DNA of 64,000 nucleotides from Flammeovirgaceae bacterium SG7u.111 (GCA_034044135.1 CP139021.1:6920001-6984000); one strand, 5' to 3'; shown: positions 1 through 9,391, counted from the stretch's first letter. The notes: generated by a model not told the origin, from the letters alone. A program made the numbers and translations.

Positions 1-2
1 TC

Positions 3-788
3 GGAGAACATCCGCTTGGACAAAATATTTTAGGTACAAAAGAGAGCGTAAACGGATTTACCCGAGAGCAGTTTGATGAGTTCATAAAAGAGAATATCGA
101 CACAGGAAAAATCGTATTTTCTTCGGTGAGTGCACTCCCCATGAGTAAGGTGGTAAAAATTGTATCAAAATATTTTGAAAATATCCCTGATCTCAAAGCT
201 CCCAGAAAACGCATATTATTTAACGACTTTTCCCCTAAAACCCTTTTTGTTGGAAAAGCTATTTCCCAAGCCCACTGCGCCATTGGCACAACTTCTTACT
301 CACTTTACGATGAAAAAAGAATTCCTTTTTTCATGCTAGTAAACTTGCTTGGCGGTCCGGGAATGAATTCTAGGTTGAACCTTTCTATCAGAGAAAAATA
401 CGGGTTTGTCTATGCCATAGATGCCAGCATGCACGCCTACCAAGACACAGGACTTTTCTCCATTTACTTCGCCACTGAGGCGAAAACATTGGAGCGTTGC
501 ATCAAGTTGGTGAACAAAGAGCTGAAAAAACTAAGAGAAGTCCCTTTGGGCACTATGCAACTCCATACCACCAAGCAGCAGATAATGGGACAGCTCGCCA
601 TGAGCGAAGAAAGCAACATTGGCCTCATGCTCATGATGGGCAAAAGCATTTTGGACCTCAATACCATCGAAACACTGAACAGTGTGTTTGATAAAATCAA
701 ATCGGTAAGCCCGATGGAAATTATGGAGATGGCAAATGAAATCCTCACCGAAGAAAGAATAAGCAGCTTGGTTTTCACTCCTGAGTAA
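3..788 (+). CDS. M16 family metallopeptidase, C-terminal part (5' truncated by window)
   Basis: The reading frame is open from base 3 to the stop at 788, so the gene begins before the window; about 261 residues are visible. Near the start it reads GEHPLGQNILGT, which matches the HPLG..iiGT segment in the first half of insulinase-type (M16) zinc peptidases. Later LGGPGMNSRLNLSIREKYG matches the conserved GGGmSSRLfqeiREkrGL segment of the second M16 repeat. The zinc motif HxxEH is not in the visible part. The family degrades peptides in the periplasm or cytoplasm. No terminator is obvious before the next gene. The family call is firm; substrate and localisation cannot be judged. Confidence 0.88.
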   Translation, partial: GEHPLGQNILGTKESVNGFTREQFDEFIKENIDTGKIVFSSVSALPMSKVVKIVSKYFENIPDLKAPRKRILFNDFSPKTLFVGKAISQAHCAIGTTSYSLYDEKRIPFFMLVNLLGGPGMNSRLNLSIREKYGFVYAIDASMHAYQDTGLFSIYFATEAKTLERCIKLVNKELKKLREVPLGTMQLHTTKQQIMGQLAMSEESNIGLMLMMGKSILDLNTIETLNSVFDKIKSVSPMEIMEMANEILTEERISSLVFTPE

Positions 789-946
789 AGACATTTTAAA
801 TTTAATGCCCACTTTTTAGCTTAGTTTCCCAATCGAACTTCATATTCAATTTGTCTGTTCAACAACAAATTAGAGAAATTCCCTATCTTTAGTCTAGATA
901 ACAAAAAAATTGATTCCAATCCATTCTAAAAAAGAGGTAACCTATT

Positions 947-2740
947 TTGGAAAAACAGATATACATACGGGCTGCTTTTATCATCATTGCTATCATCTTT
1001 TTGGTGAAGCTCTTGCAGGTTCAAGTGTTCGACACCAACTACCGACAGGCTGCTAGGCAAAACATTGTAAGCAGATTGGTCAAATATCCGCTCAGGGGGA
1101 TGATTTACGATCGAAATGAACACCTAATAGTTCGCAACCGCCCCGTTTTCGATATAATGGTGATCCCTGAGGAGTTTACTATCGAAGATACTGCTCGTTT
1201 CTGCGAGATATTTGAAGTAGAATTGGAGTTTGTGAGGGAAAAACTAGATGCAGCCAAACGCTACTCCCGCATCAAACCCTCTATTTTCATTAAGCAGCTT
1301 TCCACGGAAAAATTTGCCGAAATAGAAGACCGCCTTTCCGATTACCCAGGCCTGTATCCTTCTCCCCGTACTGTGCGCGATTATCCTCATTCTAGCTTGG
1401 CCAATGCACTGGGCTATGTAAAGGAGGTTGATAAAAAGTTTTTGGATGCCGACTCCTCTAAGTATTACCGCCAAGGTGATTTGATAGGAAAAAGTGGACT
1501 GGAAAAACAGTACGAAGAAGAGCTTCGTGGCATTCGTGGCGTAAGTTATGTTATGCTTAATGTACGAGGCGTGGTGAAAGGCTCTTTCCAAAATGGCGAG
1601 CTTGATACAATCCCCGAAATTGGGAAGGATTTGGTAACGGGCATCGACTTGGAACTGCAGCAATATGGAGAAAAATTGATGCAAAACAAGCGAGGGGCTA
1701 TTGTAGCCATAGAACCTAGCACGGGCGAAATCCTCACCATGCTCTCGTTCCCTTCTTACGACCCCAATCTCCTTACTGGTGATGATAAAACAGCGGGGAA
1801 AAATTACTTAGAACTGGTAAGAGACCCAAACAAGCCCCTTTTCAACCGAGCTATCCAAGCGGTATATCCTCCTGGATCTACCTTCAAAACAGCTATGACC
1901 TTGGTAGGTCTGCAAGATGGCACGCTCGACTCGGCACGAACCTATTTTGGTTGCGATAAAAGCCTAGTTGGCTGCCACAACCACGCATCTCCCCTCAACC
2001 CTTACGGATCTATCCAGCACTCTTGTAACCCTTGGTACGTACAGGCTTTCCGCAAGATGATTCTTACTGGAAAATCGGAAGACAAAGACGAGGACACCCG
2101 CCTTGGTTTACAACATTGGCACGATCAAATGACCAAATTCGGATTGGGCGTTACCCCCAAAATCGACTTGCCTTTTGCTCGTAGAGGAAATATTCCTTCA
2201 CCTGAATATTACGACAAGAACTACTACATAAAAAACTGGAGACTTTCCAATGTATATTCCATTGCCTTTGGGCAAGGAGAATTACTTGTTTCTCCGCTTC
2301 AGCTTGCTAACCAAGCAGCCGTAATTGCCAACCGAGGCTGGTACAAAGACCCTCACTTGGTAAAGAGCATTGGCGACAGTACCATGCAATTTGAAAAACA
2401 CCAAACAGGAATAGAATATGCTTATTTCGACTACGTAGCCCGAGCTATGTCCGAAATTTATACAGCTAGCATGGCCAAGATTCCAGACATAAAAATCTGT
2501 GGGAAAACGGGAACTGCGCAAAACCCACATGGGGAAGATCACTCAATTTTTATGGCATTCGCCCCGCTCGACAATCCCCAAATAGCCATTGCAGTATATG
2601 TTGAAAATGCTGGATTTGGAGGTTCTTGGGCAGCACCTATCGCCAGCCTTATGGTAGAACAATACATAAAAGGCGAAGTAGATCCAAAAAGACAATGGCT
2701 GGAAAACTATGTTCTCAGAGGAAACTTTATGGAGCAGTAA
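947..2740 (+). CDS. mrdA: Penicillin-binding protein 2 (peptidoglycan transpeptidase)
   Basis: Class B PBP of 597 residues, the elongation transpeptidase that cross-links peptidoglycan with RodA. It has one N-terminal membrane anchor (residues about 6-22), a dimerisation region with the RGMIYDRN motif, and a transpeptidase domain with all three catalytic motifs: SxxK as STFK (active-site Ser311), SCN, and KTGT. The start is TTG at 947, preceded by AAAGAGGT at 931-938. The reading that follows (MEKQIYIRAAF) gives the usual short cytoplasmic tail and anchor, and no ATG fits as well. Rod genes (mreBCD, rodA) are not beside it inside the window, so part of the usual cluster may be elsewhere. Confidence 0.95.
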   Translation: MEKQIYIRAAFIIIAIIFLVKLLQVQVFDTNYRQAARQNIVSRLVKYPLRGMIYDRNEHLIVRNRPVFDIMVIPEEFTIEDTARFCEIFEVELEFVREKLDAAKRYSRIKPSIFIKQLSTEKFAEIEDRLSDYPGLYPSPRTVRDYPHSSLANALGYVKEVDKKFLDADSSKYYRQGDLIGKSGLEKQYEEELRGIRGVSYVMLNVRGVVKGSFQNGELDTIPEIGKDLVTGIDLELQQYGEKLMQNKRGAIVAIEPSTGEILTMLSFPSYDPNLLTGDDKTAGKNYLELVRDPNKPLFNRAIQAVYPPGSTFKTAMTLVGLQDGTLDSARTYFGCDKSLVGCHNHASPLNPYGSIQHSCNPWYVQAFRKMILTGKSEDKDEDTRLGLQHWHDQMTKFGLGVTPKIDLPFARRGNIPSPEYYDKNYYIKNWRLSNVYSIAFGQGELLVSPLQLANQAAVIANRGWYKDPHLVKSIGDSTMQFEKHQTGIEYAYFDYVARAMSEIYTASMAKIPDIKICGKTGTAQNPHGEDHSIFMAFAPLDNPQIAIAVYVENAGFGGSWAAPIASLMVEQYIKGEVDPKRQWLENYVLRGNFMEQ

Positions 2741-2860
2741 AGCTTAAAGCTGCCTTTTTCTAGGTAAGAAATACCTTATAAGGAACACATAAGAATTTTG
2801 AAGATATTCAAAAACACAGCTTCTAGGGACTAAACCTTCAACCCTAAACTATTTTTCCCT

Positions 2861-2868
2861 TATTTTTG
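2861..2868 (+). promoter_or_regulatory. Bacteroidota -7 promoter element upstream of miaE-pabB
   Basis: TATTTTTG is an exact match to the Bacteroidota -7 consensus TAnnTTTG, 34 bases before the miaE ATG. A TTTG box at the expected upstream distance is not seen, so only half of the promoter is supported. Confidence 0.45.
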
Positions 2869-2902
2869 CACATATTTTTTCAACACCAAGCCATTCATAC
2901 AC

Positions 2903-3484
2903 ATGTTGCATTTAAAACTTCCTTCTGACCCTAGGTGGGCAAATATTGCCGAAAAAAGCATCGGTGAAATTCTCATCGACCATGCTTTTTGCGAACAAAA
3001 AGCTGCCACTACCTGTATTTCCCTAATAGTCAAATACCCTCATTTGGAAGACTTGGTAGAGACCGTTACGCCCATAGTAGCTGAAGAATGGGAGCATTTT
3101 GACCGAGTGCTCAAAATGATGAAAAAGAAGGGATTTAAATTGGGGAAAGCCAGAAAGGACGATTATGTGAACGAACTGATGAAAATAGTGCGGAAAGGAG
3201 GACCTTGGGAAGACCGATTGGTAGACAGGCTACTAATTTCAGCCATGATAGAAGCAAGAAGTTGCGAAAGGTTTAAACTACTTTGGCAGAATCTTGAAGA
3301 CAAAGAATTGAAAGATTTTTACTACGAACTCATGGTTTCCGAAGCTGGTCACTATACTACCTTCATCACCTTAGCGCGTAACTACCAAGACCGTGAAACT
3401 GTTGATGCTCGCTGGCAAGAATTTTTAGCCTACGAAAAGCAAATTATTGAAAGCCTTGAACCAAGGGGAGACAGAATGCATTAA
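2903..3484 (+). CDS. miaE: tRNA-(ms2io6A37) hydroxylase
   Basis: 193 residues, the normal length of MiaE, a ferritin-like non-haem di-iron monooxygenase that hydroxylates the isopentenyl group of ms2i6A at position 37 of tRNAs. Ligand-type residues are placed as expected: Glu in DHAFCEQKAA, ExxH in EEWEHF, Glu in MIEARSCERF and ExxH in VSEAGHY. The start is the ATG at 2903. The stop is followed after only 3 bases by the TTG start of pabB, so the two genes are probably co-transcribed although their functions are unrelated. Family assignment is secure; the activity has not been shown for this organism. Confidence 0.93.
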   Translation: MLHLKLPSDPRWANIAEKSIGEILIDHAFCEQKAATTCISLIVKYPHLEDLVETVTPIVAEEWEHFDRVLKMMKKKGFKLGKARKDDYVNELMKIVRKGGPWEDRLVDRLLISAMIEARSCERFKLLWQNLEDKELKDFYYELMVSEAGHYTTFITLARNYQDRETVDARWQEFLAYEKQIIESLEPRGDRMH

Positions 3485-3487
3485 GCT

Positions 3488-4765
3488 TTGGAAAAAAAAG
3501 AGTTTGACATTGGAGACAGTGGCTTTCTGCAAAAAGCCTTGAAATGGGCACAAAAATCTCGGTTTTTCGCCTATTTCGATCATAACCACATTCCCTATCC
3601 TCACGAAGCTTTTCAACGAGTAATGGCTGTTGGTGCTGAAAGTCTTTTCCTACCCGAAAGAGGGGAAGTTTTTGAACAATTAGATGGCTATTTCAACTCA
3701 GTTTCTGGCTGGAAATTTGGCTGTTGGGGCTATGACCTCAAAAATGAGATAGAAAACCTAAAAAGCAACAACCCTGCTTTCCACAATTTCCCCCAAGCTT
3801 TTTTCTTCACCCCCCTAACCCTGATCCACTTTGGGGAAAAATCGGTAACTATAGAAGCAGAAAACCCTCAACAGGTTTTTGATCAAATTCAGCAAACTGC
3901 AACCACTCCTTTCACACCTCTCCAAAAAATCACTTTCCACCAAAGGACAAGTAGACAGCGCTACCTCAATCGAGTTGAAAAAATTCGCCAGCACATTGAA
4001 GAAGGCGATGTGTACGAACTAAACTACTGCATCGAGTTTTTTGCGGAAAACATCACTCTCGATCCTGTTGAAACTTTTCTAAAGCTCAACCAAGAATCTC
4101 CCATGCCCTTTGCAGCTTGCCTGCGAATCAATGAACAGTACTTACTTTGTGCATCCCCCGAACGGTTCTTGAAACGAGAAGGCAAGCAATTGGTTTCGCA
4201 ACCTATAAAAGGCACAGCAAGAAGGGGAAACTCTTCTGAAGAAGACGAAAGGCTCAAAAATTTCTTGAAAAACGATGAGAAGGAGCGGGCAGAAAACATG
4301 ATGATTGTTGATCTAGTACGAAATGACCTCACCAAAAGTGCCCAAACTGGAAGCATTAAAGTTCCCGAACTTTTTGGTATTTATGGCTTTCGGCAAGTCC
4401 ACCAAATGATCTCGACCGTGACTGCCACACTCAAAAAAGAGTGCAGCTCTGTTCAGGCTATCAAAAATGCTTTCCCTATGGGAAGCATGACGGGTGCTCC
4501 CAAAATTAAAGCGATGCAGCTCATAGAAGAACTGGAAGACAGCAGAAGAGGGCTATTTTCAGGAGCTGTGGGTTACCAAAGTCCCGACAAGAATTTTGAC
4601 TTTAATGTGGTAATAAGAAGTTTATTTTACGATGCTGAAAAATGCAAGCTCTCTTATCAAGTAGGCAGCGCCATTACTTACGACTCTGTACCCGAAAAGG
4701 AGTACGAAGAGTGTCTATTAAAGGCAAAAGCCATTATGAAGGTGCTTGACGGAAAACTTCTTTAA
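3488..4765 (+). CDS. pabB: Aminodeoxychorismate synthase component I (chorismate-binding enzyme)
   Basis: 425 residues with a complete chorismate-binding domain: VYELNYCIEF, the SPERFL segment, QPIKGTARRG, MIVDLVRNDL, FPMGSMTGAPK and the glycine-rich C-terminus near VGSAITYDS. The PIKGTxxR segment carries the lysine used for the covalent intermediate in PabB enzymes, whereas TrpE has Ala there, which supports PabB over TrpE. The enzyme makes aminodeoxychorismate for folate. The start codon is TTG at 3488, 3 bases after miaE. No glutamine amidotransferase (PabA) or lyase (PabC) gene is adjacent. Confidence 0.9.
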   Translation: MEKKEFDIGDSGFLQKALKWAQKSRFFAYFDHNHIPYPHEAFQRVMAVGAESLFLPERGEVFEQLDGYFNSVSGWKFGCWGYDLKNEIENLKSNNPAFHNFPQAFFFTPLTLIHFGEKSVTIEAENPQQVFDQIQQTATTPFTPLQKITFHQRTSRQRYLNRVEKIRQHIEEGDVYELNYCIEFFAENITLDPVETFLKLNQESPMPFAACLRINEQYLLCASPERFLKREGKQLVSQPIKGTARRGNSSEEDERLKNFLKNDEKERAENMMIVDLVRNDLTKSAQTGSIKVPELFGIYGFRQVHQMISTVTATLKKECSSVQAIKNAFPMGSMTGAPKIKAMQLIEELEDSRRGLFSGAVGYQSPDKNFDFNVVIRSLFYDAEKCKLSYQVGSAITYDSVPEKEYEECLLKAKAIMKVLDGKLL

Positions 4766-4926
4766 TGTAAGAAATGCATCAGTTTCTTTATTAAAACTCC
4801 CTCTATCGAGATTTTTTGCCGAGTATGTATTTTACATAACATCTGCTTTTGTTTTGGAGTATCTGCTACATATAGGCTTTACACCTAAACTCTTCTTGTA
4901 ATTTCCATCACGTTATAAATTAAAAA

Positions 4927-5088
4927 ATGAGCGACTTAGCCAAATTGATCATCTACCTAGTAATTGCAATAGTTCTTTTAAGTATCATATTCTTCTTTTT
5001 TAAGTTTTTATTGAAGTGGGCAATCATCGCCATAGTAATCATAGGTATTTTACGTATAGTACGACCGCTTTTTGCAAAGAAGGCTTAA
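4927..5088 (+). CDS. Small membrane peptide (53 residues), unknown function
   Basis: ATG at 4927 to TAA at 5088 encodes 53 residues. Residues 7-26 form one very hydrophobic segment (LIIYLVIAIVLLSIIFFFF), a short KFLLKW turn follows, and residues 32-42 form a second (AIIAIVIIGIL). The tail is basic (RIVRPLFAKKA). This is typical of small membrane proteins with two short helices or a re-entrant hairpin. It sits in a 450-base gap between pabB and a YaaW-like gene with the same orientation. No function can be assigned, and similarity to known small membrane families was not tested. Composition is non-random for an intergenic region, which supports real coding. Confidence 0.6.
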   Translation: MSDLAKLIIYLVIAIVLLSIIFFFFKFLLKWAIIAIVIIGILRIVRPLFAKKA

Positions 5089-5215
5089 AAAAGCATGCAG
5101 AGAGTCGACAATAAAGGCATGTGTAAGGTTTAGGGTGAAACTTGCGGGTAGCAAGTAAAAACGGGAGTTATTATTGAATAATAGTTAATAACTGTTAACC
5201 TAAACTATTTCAACC

Positions 5216-5983
5216 ATGTCATACCTACCAGACCGCGACTTAGAATTTTTGAAATTTTGCACCCATGAGGACTTAGGCTTCTTGGTAAACCAGCTTACGC
5301 AAACATCAGGGGGTAAACAGAGAATCTCTAGTAAAATGGTGCATCTTGACAGGTTTAAGACTCATTTCCCCCAACACAAAAAATATTGGAACCTTATAGC
5401 TGGAGAAATCCAAATCTATGGAGGGCATGCCTTTGCTAATATATTTGCTGGCAGTGGCGTAAGCTATAGAAGTATCTTAAAGAGGGTATGCAAAAAGCTT
5501 AATGTAAGCTTTTCGGACGAAAAAAGCACTGAGGCTAATGAGGTCATGCTACTTTCGAAGGTAATGATGCAGTCATTGGAAAGGTTAACCTTTGAAGAAC
5601 TACAAGCATTGGTAGACCAATTTCAGGTAGATTTGCACGCCAATACCAAAAGCTCGCTCATAAGTGAAATAAATAGGAGTATTACTTTGGGAAAAATCAC
5701 CCCTAGACTAATAGCTACTCTTCTTACAGGTTCTTTGGCAAAATTTGCCTTTAATAGAAGCTTGAAATATGGATTACTCAAATTCCTTAAAATAGGCGCA
5801 AGCAAATGGTTTGGTAAAGCGCTGACAGCTTTTACAGGGCCAATTGGCTTAGCTTTCACCCTCACTTGGTTAATCCATGACCTCTTTGGCCCCGATTATA
5901 AAATATTAGTACCTATTGTTATACACATTGCTTTTTTAAGGATTATCTACAAAGAGCAAGGCAAAACACTACAAGCGGCTTAA
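5216..5983 (+). CDS. YaaW-like protein (DUF3944 / UBCC-type domain)
   Basis: 255 residues. The N-terminus YLPDRDLEFLKFCTHEDLGF and the segment WNLIAGEIQIYGGHAFANIF align with my recollection of E. coli YaaW: DxDLdFLqhCseeqL, then WqLIAGELQhFGGDsiaN. Later comes a glycine- and leucine-rich hydrophobic stretch (about residues 160-235, with LTGSLAKFAF and FTGPIGLAFTLTWLI) that could associate with membranes. The function of this family is not established. Neighbours are small unknown genes on the same strand, so it may be part of a small locus. An AT-rich palindrome-like stretch lies at about 5172-5200, just upstream. Confidence 0.75.
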   Translation: MSYLPDRDLEFLKFCTHEDLGFLVNQLTQTSGGKQRISSKMVHLDRFKTHFPQHKKYWNLIAGEIQIYGGHAFANIFAGSGVSYRSILKRVCKKLNVSFSDEKSTEANEVMLLSKVMMQSLERLTFEELQALVDQFQVDLHANTKSSLISEINRSITLGKITPRLIATLLTGSLAKFAFNRSLKYGLLKFLKIGASKWFGKALTAFTGPIGLAFTLTWLIHDLFGPDYKILVPIVIHIAFLRIIYKEQGKTLQAA

Positions 5984-6112
5984 GTACGCTGAGCAAAGTC
6001 ATATGAAGATTATCGGTCTATCAGGTACTAAATATTGATGTAATATTGTTTCTTTGTTAACTTCGCATGAAGCAACAAACGAAACTTAATACTTCTATGC
6101 ATAGTTCTTATT

Positions 6113-6517
6113 ATGCAGATTGGAGGTTTCATACAAACAAAAATCAATATGTTTTATGTCCTAATAGTGTTGATCCCATTCCTTTCCGTGATGGCGTATC
6201 TGATTGATCAAAATAAAAAACTAAAGAATAGGTACGAACAAATAGAGAAGGTATTGGGTAAAGTTCAGCAAAAAGCCCAACTTGAGCATATCGAGTTTCC
6301 TATGGGTATAAATAGAGACCTGATAGTCACTAACAACTCTATCAAAAGGCTTGAATCGTTTATAATGAAGTTGGAAGAGGAATTATCGATTAAAAAAAGC
6401 TTGGTGGTTTCAAACACCTACTCTCCAAAGCTTCAGAAACTCAAAGTATTAGAGAAAAGGGCTAAAAAAATTCAATCGGTTGCCGTTGAAGAACCAGCCG
6501 AACAGATGATGAATTAG
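6113..6517 (+). CDS. Membrane-anchored coiled-coil protein, unknown
   Basis: 134 residues: one N-terminal membrane segment (FYVLIVLIPFLSVMAYLI) followed by a charged, heptad-rich region (DQNKKLKNRYEQIEKVLGKV, then SFIMKLEEELSIKK) likely to form a coiled coil in the cytoplasm. The ATG at 6149 (residue 13) puts the start directly before the membrane segment and is an equally good or better start than 6113. No family is recognised. A strong terminator follows 24 bases after the stop, so this gene ends its transcription unit. Confidence 0.6.
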   Translation: MQIGGFIQTKINMFYVLIVLIPFLSVMAYLIDQNKKLKNRYEQIEKVLGKVQQKAQLEHIEFPMGINRDLIVTNNSIKRLESFIMKLEEELSIKKSLVVSNTYSPKLQKLKVLEKRAKKIQSVAVEEPAEQMMN

Positions 6518-6540
6518 TAAAAATTATAGTATCACAAACA

Positions 6541-6575
6541 AAAAGAGATTGACGTTAAGTCAATCTCTTTTTTTA
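6541..6575 (+). terminator. Rho-independent terminator
   Basis: Perfect 13-bp stem (6541-6553 with 6559-6571), 5-base loop GTTAA and a T-run on the plus strand, just after the coiled-coil gene. Confidence 0.9.
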
Positions 6576-6778
6576 TTTAAGTAGCTGGGAATAAGAAAAC
6601 GTGTATTTGGACGAGGTTATTTTTTCGTTAGGCGAGGTAAAAAATCCTTGCATATACTATACTACGGAATGTTTTTTTATCGTGAACGGCTAGTCGAAGC
6701 ATTACGGAATAAGAAACAGTCCAAAACCACGAGTTTTTATGTTCAGTTACTGAACCTCAAAGCCCCAAGTTTTTCAAT

Positions 6779-6809
6779 AAAAAAGGGCTATTTCTTTCGA
6801 AATAGCCCT
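6779..6809 (-). terminator. Rho-independent terminator of the amt-porin unit
   Basis: Stem AGGGCTATTTC / GAAATAGCCCT around a 4-base loop (6784-6809). Read on the minus strand it is followed by six T, 27 bases beyond the porin stop. Confidence 0.88.
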
Positions 6810-6835
6810 CACCATAAATTCTATATATTCAATTC

Positions 6836-7855
6836 TTAGAATGCATATACTGCACCGATCAAGAACTGAGAAGCACTGCTTGCAGGCATAGCATCACTAT
6901 CCATAAACATACCGTCTTCTCCGCTATCAAGTCTAAACTCAGGAATAACAGTCAAAGGACCTGCTTTTAGGCTACCAGTCAAAGTAAATGCATTTACTGA
7001 TGCACTCTCAGCACCATTTTCCACTTCTTTTGTCATGAAATATTCATATCTTAAACCTAAACCAAAAGCTTCAGAAATACTATACTGAGGATAAAGAGCA
7101 ACACCAGTATATCCACCCTCATCGCTATCAGCATAAGTATAATCAGCTGCATTTAACCCTAAATAGAAAGCATCAGTAATTTGGTAACCTGTAGTTAAGT
7201 CAACAATAGTACCAGAAAATGGTCCAGTCAAGAAGTTTAAGTACACATCCCATCCATCTACTGGATTTAAGTATAGTTGAGCTCCGATGTCAGAAACACC
7301 ATCCATATCTTGGTAGATATTCCAGTCATTGAAAAGACCAACCATCAAGCCTACTTTATCAGAAAATGCAATATCAGCTTTGATACCTGCATTTTGGAAA
7401 GGTCCACTTGTAAAAAGGTAAGAAGTAGAGTAGTTGAAGTTACCAGCAGGTGATATTACTTCGTAACCTACAAAAGTACCCATATAACCTGCAGTTAAGC
7501 TTACTTTTTCAGAAAGGGCATATGACATGTAAAGGTTTTGAACATGGAAACTATTGTTATCAGCACCAGCATTAATAAGAGACTGAGACTGTCCTCTTGG
7601 ACCAAATGAAATATCCGCAACAAATGACGCTTTTCCTACTTCTTGAGAAGCAATTAGGTTGATCATTCCTATTGAAATTGAGTTTTGCTCGTTGGCAAAA
7701 CTTGTTTGAATGTTAGGGTTTCCAGAAAAATCATATTTCCAGTAGGTATCAACCGAACCAGAAATAGTCAAATCTGGAGCTTCTTCTTCCTGCGCTTGCA
7801 CAAATGAGAAAGAAAGCAAAAACAACATTCCGAGAGTAAATATTTTTCTCAACAT
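6836..7855 (-). CDS. Outer-membrane beta-barrel porin (BBP2-like)
   Basis: 339 residues with a clear signal peptide (MLRKIFTLGMLFLLSFSFVQAQ, cut after AQA/Q) and a mature part of alternating polar and hydrophobic strands rich in Gly, Tyr and Asn. It ends in a hydrophobic strand with terminal Phe (IGAVYAF), the usual outer-membrane insertion signal. Features such as SGSVDTYWKYDFSGN match Bacteroidota BBP2-type porins. It lies 204 bases downstream of the ammonium transporter gene on the same strand and before a shared terminator, which suggests an outer-membrane channel serving nitrogen uptake. That substrate link is inference from position. Confidence 0.85.
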   Translation of the reverse strand: MLRKIFTLGMLFLLSFSFVQAQEEEAPDLTISGSVDTYWKYDFSGNPNIQTSFANEQNSISIGMINLIASQEVGKASFVADISFGPRGQSQSLINAGADNNSFHVQNLYMSYALSEKVSLTAGYMGTFVGYEVISPAGNFNYSTSYLFTSGPFQNAGIKADIAFSDKVGLMVGLFNDWNIYQDMDGVSDIGAQLYLNPVDGWDVYLNFLTGPFSGTIVDLTTGYQITDAFYLGLNAADYTYADSDEGGYTGVALYPQYSISEAFGLGLRYEYFMTKEVENGAESASVNAFTLTGSLKAGPLTVIPEFRLDSGEDGMFMDSDAMPASSASQFLIGAVYAF

Positions 7856-8059
7856 AACTTAGTCTTTTTAATGAATGAAAATTTTAATTTGACAGCTTGT
7901 TAGTCTTTAAGCGCTACCCCGCACTTAGCTAGTTTGATTTTATTATTTAGGCAATTCATGCCCTGTGCTCATTTTAAATGAGCTTATAGGATTTATCAAG
8001 ACAAGCACCGAGGTACTTGCCTTGATAAGTTTGAATGAATATTAAAAAGAAAGAGAGGA

Positions 8060-9391
8060 CTATTCGTCGAAAGTGATGGTATAACCCCTGATACCGTGCT
8101 CGTGGCTATCAAGACCTTCAATTTCGTGTTGCTCAGTCACCCTTACACCCATTGTTTTGTCAAGGATGAAGAAGATAAGGAGAGATGCTCCAAAAGCAAC
8201 AACACCGTAAGCTAACACACCAACTAGCTGAGCTACAAATTGCTCACCACTGGCCATTTGACCAAATACACCAACAGCCAAAGTACCGATCATACCACAA
8301 GTCAAGTGAACAGAAACAGCACCCACACAATCATCAAGCTTAAGCTTGTCCATACCAACCGCAGAGAATACAACTACGATACCGCAGATAAGACCGATGA
8401 TAACAGCTTCGTTAGGCGACATTTGATCAGCACCGGCAGTAATACCTACCAATCCAGCCAACACACCGTTGAGTACCATACCTAGATCAAGACGTTTAAA
8501 AGTAATGTACGCACCAATCAGACCTCCAATACCACCAGCTGCAGCAGCCAAAGTAGTCGTAACAAATACCAATGAAATCAATGCAGGATCAGCAGAAAGA
8601 ACAGAACCTCCGTTGAAACCGAACCACCCTAACCAAAGCAAGAATACACCGATAACTGCCAAAGGCACACTAGAACCTGGTTTATCAATCACTTTGCCGT
8701 CAACATATTTTCCAACCCTAGGACCAACAACAATGATACCTGCCAAAGCAGCCCATCCACCAACTGAGTGTACGATAGTAGAACCTGCAAAATCGTAGAA
8801 ACCGTAAGCGTCTAACCATCCAGCGCCCCATTTCCAACTACCTAGTACAGGGTAGATAAACCCTACCAAGAAGAAAGTAAAGATGAAGTAAGCAGAGATT
8901 TTGATACGCTCAGCAACAGCACCAGATACGATAGTAGCACAAGTTGCAGCGAACATTGCTTGGAAAATGAAGTCAGTCCAATAAGTATAACCACCGTTAT
9001 AAGCAAGGTCTAAACCTCCATCAGCACCTAGAGGAGCTGTAAGACCCCATCCCGCAAAGCCAATCCATCCGTTGAATTCGCCTGGGTACATCAAGTTAAA
9101 ACCGAAGTATGCATAAGTGATGATACCTATACAAAGGTCAACCGTATTTTTAAATAGAATATTCACTGTGTTTTTTGACTGAGTGAAACCTGCCTCTACA
9201 GTCGCAAAACCTAATGACATAATAAATACTAAGGCTGCACTAATAAGCATCCAAATGTTATTCGCCGTCAAAAGAGTAGTATCAACTCCCTCCTGAGCGA
9301 CGCTAGAAGCCGCAGCGATATCTGCAAGCTGACCCAAGCCTCCACTAAGCATTGGGCTTACCGCATCGATAAAGGTAAATGAATTAAGCAT
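8060..9391 (-). CDS. amt: Ammonium transporter (Amt family)
   Basis: 443 residues, 11 or more membrane helices. Conserved Amt segments are visible: FKNTVDLCIGIITYAYFGF, DFIFQAMFAATCATIVSGAVAERIK, the GSTIVHSVGGWAALAG segment with the first pore histidine, and SVHLTCGMIGTLAVGVF with the second histidine. The N-terminus before LLTANNIWMLISAALVFIMS is longer than in the shortest Amt proteins and could hold a signal sequence. The C-terminal tail (DSHEHGIRGYTITFDE) is the cytoplasmic region that P-II proteins touch, but no glnK gene is adjacent in the window. A 734-base gap lies upstream, so regulation probably lies there. Confidence 0.95.
   Translation of the reverse strand: MLNSFTFIDAVSPMLSGGLGQLADIAAASSVAQEGVDTTLLTANNIWMLISAALVFIMSLGFATVEAGFTQSKNTVNILFKNTVDLCIGIITYAYFGFNLMYPGEFNGWIGFAGWGLTAPLGADGGLDLAYNGGYTYWTDFIFQAMFAATCATIVSGAVAERIKISAYFIFTFFLVGFIYPVLGSWKWGAGWLDAYGFYDFAGSTIVHSVGGWAALAGIIVVGPRVGKYVDGKVIDKPGSSVPLAVIGVFLLWLGWFGFNGGSVLSADPALISLVFVTTTLAAAAGGIGGLIGAYITFKRLDLGMVLNGVLAGLVGITAGADQMSPNEAVIIGLICGIVVVFSAVGMDKLKLDDCVGAVSVHLTCGMIGTLAVGVFGQMASGEQFVAQLVGVLAYGVVAFGASLLIFFILDKTMGVRVTEQHEIEGLDSHEHGIRGYTITFDE

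Noticed and set aside
6648-6839. 63-codon plus-strand frame between two terminators
   Set aside because: It covers the amt-porin terminator hairpin, is Lys/Phe/Ser-rich without motif, and follows a terminator without a promoter.
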